Source: Lachnospiraceae bacterium Phil5 | GTDB lineage: Bacteria; Bacillota; Clostridia; TANB77; CAG-508 | Length of the DNA: 64,000 nucleotides | NCBI GenBank assembly: GCA_002633185.1 | Contig: NWBM01000003.1 | Coordinates: forward strand, 162,107-226,106 | Direction: 5' to 3' | Shown: positions 41,430-50,044 of the stretch, piece after piece | Layout: every line of letters starts with the position of its first letter | How positions within the stretch are numbered: the first letter of the stretch is position 1 | The notes under the pieces: generated by a model | What the model was told of the DNA's origin: nothing | Databases searched by the model: none | What the model saw: the letters and a program-made list of their open reading frames with translations, nothing else | Program-made: the position numbers and the translations under genes

Positions 41430-42504
41430 CTATATCTTTTGATTAATTTTTCCACTTTTTACATTATATACTTTAAAATTTAAATTTTCAACATTTATTT
41501 TTTCAGTACATGTAATTATAACCTGTGTATCCCTAATATTTCTTAAAAAATTTATTCTTCTTTTTTCATCTAATTCAGACATAAAATCATCTAATAATAA
41601 TATTGGATTTTCCCCTATTTCATCTTTTACAACTTGAAGCTCAGACATTTTTAAAGATAGAATTGCTGTTCTATGTTGACCTTGAGACCCATAAACATTT
41701 ACTAAATTATTATTTATATAAATATTAAAATCATCTCTATGAATTCCCTTAGTTGTATATCCTTTTAAAATATCTAATTTTTTATTATCTTTTAATTTTT
41801 TTAAAAATTCTTCTTTATTTGTAAAATCTGAAATATATTCTATTTTAATATCTTCATTATTTTCTGTAATAATATTATGCACATTTTTTATTTTTTCTTT
41901 TAGTTTATTTATGAATTCAAATCTGTATTTAAAAACCCCTTCTGCATATTCTGAAATTTTTTCATCCCAGATTTCTAAAAGTTCATCAGATTTATTTTCA
42001 AATTTAATTTGTTTTAAATAATTATTCCTTTGTTCTAAAGCTTTTAAATACATATTTAAAATATAAATATAATTTGGTCTAATTTGTCCAATAAAAATAT
42101 CTAAAAATCTTCTTCTACCTGCTGGTCCATTTTTTAAAATACTAATATCATCTGGAGTAAAAATAACTATATGAATATTTCCTAAAAGATCACTTAATTT
42201 TTTTATTTTTACTCCATTTAAATAAATATCTTTTTTTTCAGTTAAATCAATTTTTATTTTTCCATCTCTATCTGATTTTGAAAATTCTGCTTCAATTTTT
42301 GCAAAATCTTTATCGAATTTTATAAGTTCTTTATCTTTATTTGTTCTAAAAGACTTTCCGAATTGCTGTTAAAAAAATTGATTCTAATATATTTGTTTTT
42401 CCTTGGGCATTATCTCCATAAATTACATTAATATTTTTATTAAATTCTAAATTTAATTCTTCATAATTCCTAAAATTCTGTAATTTCAAATTAGTTATCA
42501 ACAT
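41430..42504 (-). CDS. recF: DNA replication/repair protein RecF, with a +1 frame break at an in-frame CGG
   Basis: RecF is an SMC-like ATPase that acts with RecO and RecR in gap repair. Frame 0 starts at the ATG at 42504 ('MLITNLKLQNFRNYEELNLE', Walker A 'GDNAQGKTNILESIF') and reads to 'LTAI'. It then meets CGG (42360-42358) followed by A, and would stop four codons later. Skipping one base gives 'GKSFRTNKDKELIKF', then 'FTPDDISILKNGPAGRRRFLD', 'GSQGQHRTAILSLK' (signature) and 'LLDDFMSELDEKRR' (Walker B). Length minus one base is 358 codons, giving 357 residues, normal for RecF. It lies between dnaN and gyrB in the standard order. The break matches those in dnaX and the capA-like gene. Confidence 0.92.
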
Positions 42505-42534
42505 ATTGTGCCTCATCTGTGGATAACTCTTCCA

Positions 42535-43653
42535 CTAATCTTTCATTCTTATTGGTAAAATCATATAAATATAATCTCCAGCTGAATCAACTGGTCTAAT
42601 AATACATGGTGAAATACTTGTTCCAAAATCTATAAACACTTCTTCATCATCAATTGCTCTAAATGCATCTAAAAAATATTTTGGATTAAATCCTGCTTCC
42701 AAATTTTTTCCTTCTGTTGAAACATACATTTCTTCTTTAGCATCACCAGTTTGATTTGTACATGAAATTATAACTTTTCCTATTTCAATAGAAACTTTTA
42801 CTGGATATTTCTTTTCTTTTTCAATACTAGAAGAAGAAATTAAACTAATTCTTTCAAAACAATTTTGAATTGTATTTTTATTTACTCTTATTCTTGTTTC
42901 CCACATTTCTGGAATTACACTTGAATAATTTAAAAATTCTCCATCTAATAATCTTGTTACTATTTTACAATTTTCCATTTCAAATAAAGCTTGATTTTTT
43001 GCAATTCCTATTTTAATAGTATCAAATGAATCTAATAATATTTTATTTATTTCATTTAAAGTTCTTCCTGGTATAACTGCTGAAAAATTATTTGTTTTAT
43101 TAGGAAGATATTTACTCTTCCATGCTAATCTAAATCCATCAACAGCAACTAAATTTAATTTATTTTCTTGTACTTCAAATAAACATCCTGTAAATATTGG
43201 TCTATTTTCTTCATTACTTACTGCAAATAAAGTTTTTCTTATCATTTCTTTTAAAGAATTTTGTTCTAAATCTATAGAATTTTCTATACTTATTTGTGGA
43301 AGCTCTGGAAATTCATTTGGATTCATTGTTGCTAATTTATATAAAGAACCTTCACATTCAATTACTAATAAATTTTTTTCATTTAAATAAATTTTTATTT
43401 CAGTATCTGGTAATTTTCTTATAATTTCACTAAACATTATAGCATTAACAACTGTAGCTCCTTGTTCTTCAACTTCTGCTTCTATAATATATTCTATTCC
43501 TATTTCTAAATCATAAGTTGTTAATTTAACATCTTTATCATTTGTTTGAATAAGTATACCTTCTAATATAGGCATTGTTGTCTTAGAAGCTACCGCTTTA
43601 GTTACGGAATTAATAGCTTTAAGGATTTTTTCTTTGTCACATACAATTTTCAT
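42535..43653 (-). CDS. dnaN: DNA polymerase III beta subunit (sliding clamp)
   Basis: This is the ring-shaped processivity clamp. I chose the ATG at 43653, giving 'MKIVCDKEKILKAINSVTKA' (372 residues); the ATG at 43662 sits directly against GGAGA. Three clamp domains follow one another, with conserved 'TTMPILEGILIQT', 'VDGFRLAWKSKYLP', 'VIPGRTLNEINKIL' and a C-terminal 'YMILPIRM' that forms the hydrophobic pocket edge. It lies immediately beside the DnaA-trio and DnaA-box cluster of oriC and upstream of recF. Confidence 0.96.
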   Translation of the reverse strand: MKIVCDKEKILKAINSVTKAVASKTTMPILEGILIQTNDKDVKLTTYDLEIGIEYIIEAEVEEQGATVVNAIMFSEIIRKLPDTEIKIYLNEKNLLVIECEGSLYKLATMNPNEFPELPQISIENSIDLEQNSLKEMIRKTLFAVSNEENRPIFTGCLFEVQENKLNLVAVDGFRLAWKSKYLPNKTNNFSAVIPGRTLNEINKILLDSFDTIKIGIAKNQALFEMENCKIVTRLLDGEFLNYSSVIPEMWETRIRVNKNTIQNCFERISLISSSSIEKEKKYPVKVSIEIGKVIISCTNQTGDAKEEMYVSTEGKNLEAGFNPKYFLDAFRAIDDEEVFIDFGTSISPCIIRPVDSAGDYIYMILPIRMKD

Positions 43654-43667
43654 TTCGTTCATTCTCC

Positions 43668-44022
43668 TTTATAATTAGTTAATATATTTAGTAGTAGTAG
43701 TAGTAGGTGCTGTGGATTCTGTGGATAACTATGTGGATAACAGTTTTCCGTAGGGTTTGCGATGTGGATAATTTTGTGGATAACTTTGCAACTTATCCAC
43801 AGTTGAAAATCGCTAACTGTGGATAACTTACTTATCCACATGTTATCCACATGATTTCCACAGCCCACTGTGGATAAGTCATGTAACTACTGATACATAA
43901 GACTTTTAAAGAATTATTACTCTGACAAATTTACGAACATTATTAGTAATTTGTTGTCGAAATATGTTGGGAAGTGATAATTTAAGGTGTTCGCCTAAAG
44001 TTATCCACACCCCTGTGGATAA
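43668..44022. other. oriC: Replication origin oriC: DnaA-trios, AT-rich unwinding site and 11 DnaA boxes
   Basis: Between dnaN and dnaA there are 11 exact TTATCCACA boxes, starting at 43720, 43732, 43763, 43775, 43793, 43819, 43832, 43843, 43869, 44001 and 44014. Next to the box cluster, TAG repeats about six times (43690-43707). Read 3' to 5' these are the DnaA-trios on which DnaA spreads into single-stranded DNA, followed by AT-rich ATAATTAGTTAATATATTTA. This fits the basal unwinding arrangement known from Bacillus. Confidence 0.92.
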
Positions 44023-44031
44023 CTTTGTGTA

Positions 44032-45363
44032 TTATTTGTCAGATAACAATATTGTTTGTATACTTTCTACAATTAATTTTGTATTTGCATTTTCTTTTAC
44101 ATCTTGTTCTATTTTCTTACATGCGTGCATAACTGTGGTATGATCTCTTTTACCAAAATCCTTACCAATTTGTGGTAAAGACATTTGTGCAACTTTTCTA
44201 CATAAATACATAGCAATTTGTCTTGGAAAAGCAACATCATTACTTTTCTTTGATCCTCTTAAATCTTTAACATCAATATTAAAATATTTAGCCACTGTTT
44301 CTTGTACAAAATCAGCTGAAAATACTTTTTCTTGTTGTGCAATAATATCATTAATTGCTTTTTCAGCCATTTCAACTGTAATTGGACTATTAGTTAAAGA
44401 TGATTTTGCTATTAATTTATTTAATGCACCTTCTAATTCTCTAATATTGGTATCTATTTTAGTTGCAATATTTGATAAAATTTCATCATCAATATTTATA
44501 TTATCTAATTGAGCTTTCTTTCTTAATATAGCTAAACGAGTTTCATAGTCTGGATTAGATATATCTGCAATAAGACCCCATTCGAATCTAGATTTAAGCC
44601 TGTCCTCTAATAATGGAATATCTTTTGGTGGCTTATCACTTGAAAGAATAATTTGTTTTCCGTTTTCATGTAATGCATTAAATGTATGGAAAAATTCTTC
44701 TTGCACACGCTCTTTTCCAGCAATAAATTGAATATCATCTATTAATAGAACATCAATATTTCTATATTTATTTCTGAATTGTTCATTGCTATTATCTTTA
44801 ATAGAATTAATTAATTGATTAGTAAATTTTTCAGAAGTTACATATAAAATATTATAATCTTTGTTCTTTCTTAATAATGCGTTTCCAACTGCGTGCATTA
44901 AGTGAGTTTTTCCTAATCCAACACCACCATATAAAAACAATGGATTATAAGATGTAGCAGGTGCTTCTGCAACCGCTAATGCTGCTGCATGTGCAAATCT
45001 GTTATTGTTACCAACAACAAAAGTGTCAAATGTATATTTAGGATTCAAAGTTGGGTTTGATACTCCATACCCTTGATTTGAATTATTATCCACTTGACTA
45101 TCTGCTTCTAATTCATCTTTTGAAATTATTGAAATATTGCACGCTTTATTAGTAATAAAGTTAAATGTGTTTGTAAGCAAATCTCTATAACGAGAAATAA
45201 TTGCTTCTTTCTGGAAACTAGAAGAAGCAACTAAAACTATATTACCGTTATCTGCGCTTTTTATTTCAAGATTCTTTATCCAAGTTTCATATGATATGGT
45301 TGTGGTTTCTTCTTTTAGAAGTTCTTTTGCTTTTGTTAATAGTTCATTTAGTTCGTTTTGCAT
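44032..45363 (-). CDS. dnaA: Chromosomal replication initiator DnaA
   Basis: DnaA binds the boxes on both sides of its own gene and opens oriC. The 443-residue form starts at the ATG at 45363 ('MQNELNELLTKAKELLKEE'). Other in-frame codons (TTG 45381, ATG 45372) lie within or too near GGAGG. AAA+ motifs are 'GGVGLGKTHLMHAVG' (Walker A) and 'VLLIDDIQFIAGKE' (Walker B). The C-terminal helix-turn-helix carries the signature 'DFGKRDHTTVMHACKKIE'. 'FDTFVVGNNNRFAHAAALAV' marks the start of domain III. It is transcribed away from rpmH, from a promoter at 45531-45560 overlapped downstream by three DnaA boxes, so autoregulation is likely. Confidence 0.97.
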   Translation of the reverse strand: MQNELNELLTKAKELLKEETTTISYETWIKNLEIKSADNGNIVLVASSSFQKEAIISRYRDLLTNTFNFITNKACNISIISKDELEADSQVDNNSNQGYGVSNPTLNPKYTFDTFVVGNNNRFAHAAALAVAEAPATSYNPLFLYGGVGLGKTHLMHAVGNALLRKNKDYNILYVTSEKFTNQLINSIKDNSNEQFRNKYRNIDVLLIDDIQFIAGKERVQEEFFHTFNALHENGKQIILSSDKPPKDIPLLEDRLKSRFEWGLIADISNPDYETRLAILRKKAQLDNINIDDEILSNIATKIDTNIRELEGALNKLIAKSSLTNSPITVEMAEKAINDIIAQQEKVFSADFVQETVAKYFNIDVKDLRGSKKSNDVAFPRQIAMYLCRKVAQMSLPQIGKDFGKRDHTTVMHACKKIEQDVKENANTKLIVESIQTILLSDK

Positions 45364-45408
45364 CTTAATCATATCCTCCAAACACTTGAAATACCTAGGA
45401 CTTGAAAG

Positions 45409-45460
45409 TTATCCACATAGTTATCCACATATGTTGATAAATTTCCACAACTGTGGATAA
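45409..45460. promoter_or_regulatory. DnaA-box cluster upstream of dnaA
   Basis: Exact TTATCCACA boxes start at 45409, 45421 and (reverse) 45452, between the dnaA promoter and its start codon. They are probably the second oriC subregion and the site of autorepression. Confidence 0.88.
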
Positions 45461-45530
45461 CTTTTTTCGAAATCGTTACATTTTATGTTAAGATTTCGGC
45501 TGAAATATAGCAGTCCCTATTGTTTTGTTT

Positions 45531-45560
45531 ATAATATCAAAAAACATATATAATAGTCAA
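45531..45560 (-). promoter_or_regulatory. Promoter of dnaA
   Basis: On the minus strand, TTGACT (45560-45555), an 18-nt spacer, then TATTAT (45536-45531). The transcript would have a leader of about 160 nt carrying the three DnaA boxes. Confidence 0.6.
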
Positions 45561-45729
45561 TAAATTTCTAAAAATAATTTTTCAAAAGAAGATTTGTTTT
45601 AGAATGTGTAAGAAAAAATTTTTTTATTTCATTATAATAGAATTCGAACAATGTCGAAAAGTGTTTATTTTTCAACGTTTTTTAAAATTAATCTATTTAA
45701 AATCTTTATAATAAAAATTAAAATATGTA

Positions 45730-45759
45730 TTGACATATAGTGAATGTATGATGTATAAT
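45730..45759 (+). promoter_or_regulatory. Promoter of the rpmH-rnpA arm
   Basis: TTGACA (45730-45735), an 18-nt spacer, then TATAAT (45754-45759), consensus sigma-A type. The long dnaA-rpmH gap (45364-45887) holds this promoter, the dnaA promoter and DnaA boxes, but no gene. Confidence 0.8.
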
Positions 45760-45887
45760 TGAAACGTTACTAAATGTTGTTAGTTACTACGGATATTTAA
45801 GTTTTAATTAAATTGGAAAATCTTTATTCCAATGAAACTTTATATAAATTAACTTGAATGTTTAATAAAAAATAGGAGGTGCAAAAT

Positions 45888-46022
45888 ATGAAAAGAACTT
45901 TACAACCTAAAAATAGACAAAGAATGAAAGAGCATGGTTTCTTTAAAAGAATGAGTACTAGATCTGGTAGAAATGTATTAAAGGCTAGACGTGCAAAAGG
46001 AAGAAAGAAAATCTGCGCATAA
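45888..46022 (+). CDS. rpmH: 50S ribosomal protein L34
   Basis: A 44-residue protein starting at the ATG at 45888 after AGGAGG. The sequence '[20 protein letters not shown]' and 'RKKICA' match L34 almost throughout, and the length is standard. It is the first gene of the arm running to parB, with a terminator-like hairpin right after it. Confidence 0.97.
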   Translation: MKRTLQPKNRQRMKEHGFFKRMSTRSGRNVLKARRAKGRKKICA

Positions 46023-46056
46023 AAAATAGCCACATAAATATTCGTGGCTTTTTTTA
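46023..46056 (+). terminator. Hairpin after rpmH
   Basis: AAAAATAGCCAC and GTGGCTTTTTT flank a 10-nt loop, followed by Ts. It probably attenuates transcription into rnpA. Confidence 0.75.
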
Positions 46057-46086
46057 TAATATTATTAATAATTAAAGAGTTGAAAA

Positions 46087-46440
46087 ATGAGAAAAATTAA
46101 GACTTTAAAAAAGAATTATGAATTTAAATATGTTTTGTCTAAAGGTACATATTATCGTGGGAAATATATTACAGTATATGTAAAAGGAAATAATGATAGT
46201 AAAAATGTTATTGGCATTGCTATTAATACTAAGCTTGGAAAAGCAGTAAAACGTAATCATGCCAAAAGATTAGTAAGAGAAAACTTTAGATTATTAAAAG
46301 ATAAAATTTCTCAAGGCTATAACATAGTATTTTTATTAAATAAAAATGTAGAAATAAATAAATTAGAATTTTTTGATATTCAAAAAGACATGATAAATCT
46401 TTTTAACAAAGCAAATTTATTTGAAAAAGGGAAAATATGA
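46087..46440 (+). CDS. rnpA: Ribonuclease P protein component
   Basis: RnpA is the protein cofactor of the RNase P ribozyme, which trims tRNA 5' ends. It is 117 residues. The family core is visible as 'NVIGIAINTKLGKAVKRNHAKRLVRE', with the RNR-type basic motif in the form 'KRNHAKR'. The N-terminal 'KKNYEFKYVLSKG' is typical. The gene overlaps yidD by four bases (ATGA), so the two are translationally coupled. The ribosome site (AAGAG) is weak. Confidence 0.94.
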   Translation: MRKIKTLKKNYEFKYVLSKGTYYRGKYITVYVKGNNDSKNVIGIAINTKLGKAVKRNHAKRLVRENFRLLKDKISQGYNIVFLLNKNVEINKLEFFDIQKDMINLFNKANLFEKGKI

Positions 46441-46655
46441 AAAAAATAATTATTTTTTTAATAAAGATTTATAAAAAAATAATTTCACCAATTGTTTCAG
46501 CTTGTGGAATACATTGCAAATATTATCCAACATGTTCGGATTACATGGTACAAGCAGTTGAAAAATACGGTGTATTTAAAGGATGTTTTTTAGGAGTAAA
46601 AAGAATATTAAAATGCAATCCATTTTCTAAAGGTGGATATGATCCATTAAAATAA
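46437..46655 (+). CDS. yidD: Membrane protein insertion efficiency factor YidD
   Basis: A 72-residue member of the YidD family, which assists YidC-dependent insertion. It has an amphipathic N-terminus ('IIIFLIKIYKKIISPIV'), the Cys-rich 'CKYYPTCSDYMVQAVEKYG' and the C-terminal family end 'CNPFSKGGYDPLK'. It lies between rnpA and yidC, the conserved order. Confidence 0.95.
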   Translation: MKKIIIFLIKIYKKIISPIVSACGIHCKYYPTCSDYMVQAVEKYGVFKGCFLGVKRILKCNPFSKGGYDPLK

Positions 46656-46670
46656 TAAGGAGGAAAATAG

Positions 46671-47597
46671 ATGTTATCACCAATTTCTAATTTATTTGGT
46701 TACTTATTAAACTTCTTATATGAATTAGTAAGTAACTATGGTATTGCAATAATATTATTTTCTGTTTTACTTAGAATAATTTTATTGCCAATAACTTTTA
46801 AACAACAAAAATCAATGGAGAAGACTAACAAAATTCAAGGCGAGTTAAAATCTTTACAATTTAAATATAAAAATAATCCAGAAATGCTTAATAAAGAAAC
46901 AATGGAATTGTATAAAAGAGAAAAGATTTCGCCATTTAGTGGTTGTTTAAGTGCAATATTACAAATAATAATAATTTTAGCAGTATTTTATTTAGTAAGC
47001 CAACCACTTACATATATGAAAAAAGTTAAAGATAACAATGAATTAAATACAATTGTAGAAAATTATAAAGAACAAATAAAAAATGAATCATCAAAACAAA
47101 ATTATGTTGAAATAGAAGTAATTTCAAGAATAGAAAAAGATTACAATAAAATCAAAGAACTATTATTACAAGAAAATGTAGAAAATAAAGAACAGTTAGA
47201 AAAAGAAAAAAATAATTATGAAAAACTAAGAATTAACATGAATTTCTTAGGATTGGACTTAAGCAAAGTTCCAAAAAATAATTTAAAAGATTATAAAGTT
47301 TATATTATACCATTATTATATGTAATTTCTTCATTTATCTCTATTAAATTATCTACAAATGCTCAAAATAAAAAGAAAGAAAAAGAAGAAGATAAGAAAG
47401 ATGGAGATGAGCAATTAGATAGTACAGAAGCTGTAGCTCAAATGGGAAAAAGTATGTCATATATAATGCCTATAATGACTCTTTCAATAGCATTTATTGC
47501 ACCTTTAGGTTTAGCTTTATATTGGTTTGTAAGTAATGTTCTAATGATTTTAGAAAGATTAATTATAAAAAAAGTTGTAAGTGCTAAGGAGGGGTAA
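46671..47597 (+). CDS. yidC: Membrane protein insertase YidC/Oxa1
   Basis: A 308-residue insertase for membrane proteins with AAGGAGG before the ATG. The first membrane segment contains 'IILFSVLLRIILLPITFKQQKSM', including the conserved Arg of the hydrophilic groove. 'LSAILQIIIILAVFYLV' and 'YIMPIMTLSIAFIAPLGLALYWFVSNVLMIL' mark the later segments. Between them is a long charged segment (about 120-200) that is larger than in Bacillus YidC paralogues. There is no lipoprotein-type N-terminus. It is followed two bases later by jag. Confidence 0.95.
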   Translation: MLSPISNLFGYLLNFLYELVSNYGIAIILFSVLLRIILLPITFKQQKSMEKTNKIQGELKSLQFKYKNNPEMLNKETMELYKREKISPFSGCLSAILQIIIILAVFYLVSQPLTYMKKVKDNNELNTIVENYKEQIKNESSKQNYVEIEVISRIEKDYNKIKELLLQENVENKEQLEKEKNNYEKLRINMNFLGLDLSKVPKNNLKDYKVYIIPLLYVISSFISIKLSTNAQNKKKEKEEDKKDGDEQLDSTEAVAQMGKSMSYIMPIMTLSIAFIAPLGLALYWFVSNVLMILERLIIKKVVSAKEG

Positions 47598-47599
47598 AG

Positions 47600-48304
47600 A
47601 TGGCTACAAGTATTATTTCCCAAGGGAAAACAACAAATGAAGCAATTGAAAACGGTCTAAAACAATTAAATGTATCAAAAAATATGGTTGATATAAAAGT
47701 TTTAGAAAATACTGAAAAAAGAAGTTTCTTCGATATATTAGCACCTAGAGTTGTTAAAGTTGAGTTAACACTTAAAGAAGAGCCTAATTACAATAAAAAA
47801 ATTGATAATCTTAATACTGAAAAAGAAGTTAAGATCATTGACGAGAAAGAATTAGAGGAATCTAAATCAAGAGTTAAGGAATTTTTAGACAATTTCTTGA
47901 ACAATGTATCTGATAAAAAGTTTAATTATGATATTGAAATAAGAGATCAAAATATTGAGGTTAATATTACTGGTGAGGATTCAGGATTATTAATTGGATA
48001 TAGAGGAGATGTTTTAAATTCATTACAAACAATATTATCTTCTATAGCAAATAAAAATACTGATTCAAAAATAAGAGTAATATTAGATATAGAAAATTAC
48101 AGAAATAAAAGAAAAGAAACGCTAGAAAACTTAGCAATGAAAATAGCAAAAACAGTATCAAAATCAGGAAAATCTGTTACATTAGAACCAATGGGAGCAT
48201 ATGAAAGGAAAATTATACATAGCAAATTACAAGATAATAAATACGTAACAACACATAGTATTGGAGAGGAACCAAATAGAAAGGTTGTTATTTCAAAAAA
48301 ATAA
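47600..48304 (+). CDS. jag: RNA-binding protein Jag/KhpB
   Basis: A 234-residue cytoplasmic RNA-binding protein that in Firmicutes pairs with KhpA and influences cell elongation and division. The Jag-N domain (about 1-50, 'AIENGLKQLNVSKNMVDIKV', 'KRSFFDILAPRVVKVEL') is followed by a KH domain with 'GLLIGYRGDVLNSLQTIL'. The C-terminal R3H domain has 'PMGAYERKIIHSKLQ' and 'THSIGEEPNRKVVI'. GGAGGGG lies before the ATG, and the start is two bases after the yidC stop. Confidence 0.94.
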   Translation: MATSIISQGKTTNEAIENGLKQLNVSKNMVDIKVLENTEKRSFFDILAPRVVKVELTLKEEPNYNKKIDNLNTEKEVKIIDEKELEESKSRVKEFLDNFLNNVSDKKFNYDIEIRDQNIEVNITGEDSGLLIGYRGDVLNSLQTILSSIANKNTDSKIRVILDIENYRNKRKETLENLAMKIAKTVSKSGKSVTLEPMGAYERKIIHSKLQDNKYVTTHSIGEEPNRKVVISKK

Positions 48305-48308
48305 TTAA

Positions 48309-48383
48309 ATAAAAAAATCAGAAGTCAAAGTTCGGATTTTAGTTTAAAAATAAACTGATATCGTGCTTTGACTTTATTTTTTA
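48309..48383 (+). terminator. Nested terminator-like hairpin after jag
   Basis: AGTCAAAG and CTTTGACT pair across an inner AGTTTA...TAAACT hairpin; A-runs precede and T-runs follow. Confidence 0.75.
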
Positions 48384-48419
48384 TAAATTAATTAAATACA
48401 TAAATAGTTTAAAAATAGA

Positions 48420-48456
48420 AAGGGGGAATGCTGGAAATACCAGCAGTAAAAAAATG
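48420..48456 (+). promoter_or_regulatory. Split ribosome binding site: hairpin between Shine-Dalgarno and mnmE start
   Basis: AAGGGGGAA (48419-48428) is the only good ribosome site but lies 27 nt before the ATG at 48454. A hairpin, TGCTGG-AAATA-CCAGCA (48429-48445), fills the gap. Folded, it would leave about 10 nt of spacing. Confidence 0.6.
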
Positions 48457-49830
48457 GAAAATACAATCGCAGCAATATCTACGGCAACAGGCAATGGAGG
48501 AATTGGAATAATTAGATTAAGTGGAAAAAATAGCTTTGAAATTATAAAAAAAATATTTGTTCCATTCAAGGCGACCACTTTTGAGAAAAAAGGGTATATA
48601 ATAAAGTATGGATATATCATAGATCCTACAAATAATCAAAAAATAGATGAAGTATTAGTATCATTTTTTGTGGCTCCTAAGAGTTACACAACAGAAGATA
48701 TGTGTGAAATTAATTCACATGGAGGTACAATTGTATTAAGAAAAATATTAGAGTTGTGTTTAAAAAATGGTGCAGAGCTAGCCGAGCCAGGAGAGTTCAC
48801 AAAAAGAGCTTTTTTAAATGGAAGGATTGATTTAGCCCAAGCTGAATCTGTAATAGACTTAATTAATTCTAAATCAGAAAATGAGGCAAAAGCGTCAATT
48901 AACCAATTAGAAGGATATCTGTCTAATAAAATTAAAAATATAAAAAATAAATTATTAGATATTATGGCAGACATTGAAGCTAATATTGATTATCCGGAAT
49001 ATGATATTGAAGATGTAACAAACAATAAAATGCAAGTATGCCTAAATGAAATAAAAGATGAATTAATAAAACTTTCTAAAAGTTTTGAAAATGGAAAAAT
49101 ATTAAAAGAAGGAGTTAAAACAATTATATTAGGAAAACCAAATGCTGGGAAATCATCTTTATTAAATACAATATTGAAAGAAGAAAGAGCTATTGTAAGT
49201 GAATATGCAGGAACTACAAGAGATACAATAGAGGAGTTTGTTAATATAAAAGGTATTCCTTTAAAACTAATTGATACAGCAGGAATAAGAAAAACAGAAG
49301 ATAAAATTGAAGAAATAGGTGTAAATAGAGCATTAAAATTAGCAGAAGGCGCCGATTTAATTATTGCTATTTTTGATGCATCAAAAGATTTAGATGAAGA
49401 AGATTATGAAATATTAGAAATAATAAAAAATAAAAATTCAATTATATTATTAAATAAAATAGATATTGATGATATTCATTTAGAAAATAATGAGAAAATA
49501 TGTAGCAGTTCAAATAATATTTTAAAAATATCTGCAAAAAATGGGGAAGGAATAGATGAACTATATGACTTAATTGAAAAAATGTATAGCAACAATGAGA
49601 TTGATATGAATGATGGTGTTGTAATTACAAATATCAGACATAAAAATCAAATAGATAAAGCTATAAATAGTGTTGAGGAAGCAATGAATTCAATAGAAAA
49701 TAATTTTCCTATTGATATTATCAGTATTCCAATAAAACAAATTTTAATAGATTTATCTGTAATAACAGGTGAAGATGTATCTGAAGACATAATTAATGAA
49801 ATTTTTTCAAAATTTTGTCTTGGAAAATAA
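48454..49830 (+). CDS. mnmE: tRNA modification GTPase MnmE
   Basis: MnmE acts with MnmG to place the aminomethyl group on U34 of several tRNAs. The 458-residue protein has the N-terminal folate-binding domain ('ISTATGNGGIGIIRLSG', 'PGEFTKRAFLNGRIDLAQAE'), then a helical domain and an inserted GTPase: 'GKPNAGKSSLLN', 'GTTRDTIEE', 'DTAGIRKT', 'LNKID'. The C-terminal 'FCLGK' holds the catalytic Cys. The start codon is separated from its ribosome site by a hairpin. mnmG follows after a 214-bp AT-rich gap in which I see no feature. Confidence 0.96.
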   Translation: MENTIAAISTATGNGGIGIIRLSGKNSFEIIKKIFVPFKATTFEKKGYIIKYGYIIDPTNNQKIDEVLVSFFVAPKSYTTEDMCEINSHGGTIVLRKILELCLKNGAELAEPGEFTKRAFLNGRIDLAQAESVIDLINSKSENEAKASINQLEGYLSNKIKNIKNKLLDIMADIEANIDYPEYDIEDVTNNKMQVCLNEIKDELIKLSKSFENGKILKEGVKTIILGKPNAGKSSLLNTILKEERAIVSEYAGTTRDTIEEFVNIKGIPLKLIDTAGIRKTEDKIEEIGVNRALKLAEGADLIIAIFDASKDLDEEDYEILEIIKNKNSIILLNKIDIDDIHLENNEKICSSSNNILKISAKNGEGIDELYDLIEKMYSNNEIDMNDGVVITNIRHKNQIDKAINSVEEAMNSIENNFPIDIISIPIKQILIDLSVITGEDVSEDIINEIFSKFCLGK

Positions 49831-50044
49831 TTTTTTGATACATAAAATTTAAAAAAATAATTTTATTAAAAATATAATTAAGTCAAATTTATAAACTATA
49901 CAAATGATATAAAAATGAAGCATGAAAATAAAAAATAAGACGGTTTAATATAAAAGAAATATAACATGTCACATAAGATTAAAAATTGAATAAAAAATCA
50001 AAATAAAAAGAAAATAAATTATGTAAACAAAAAGGAGTAAGATT

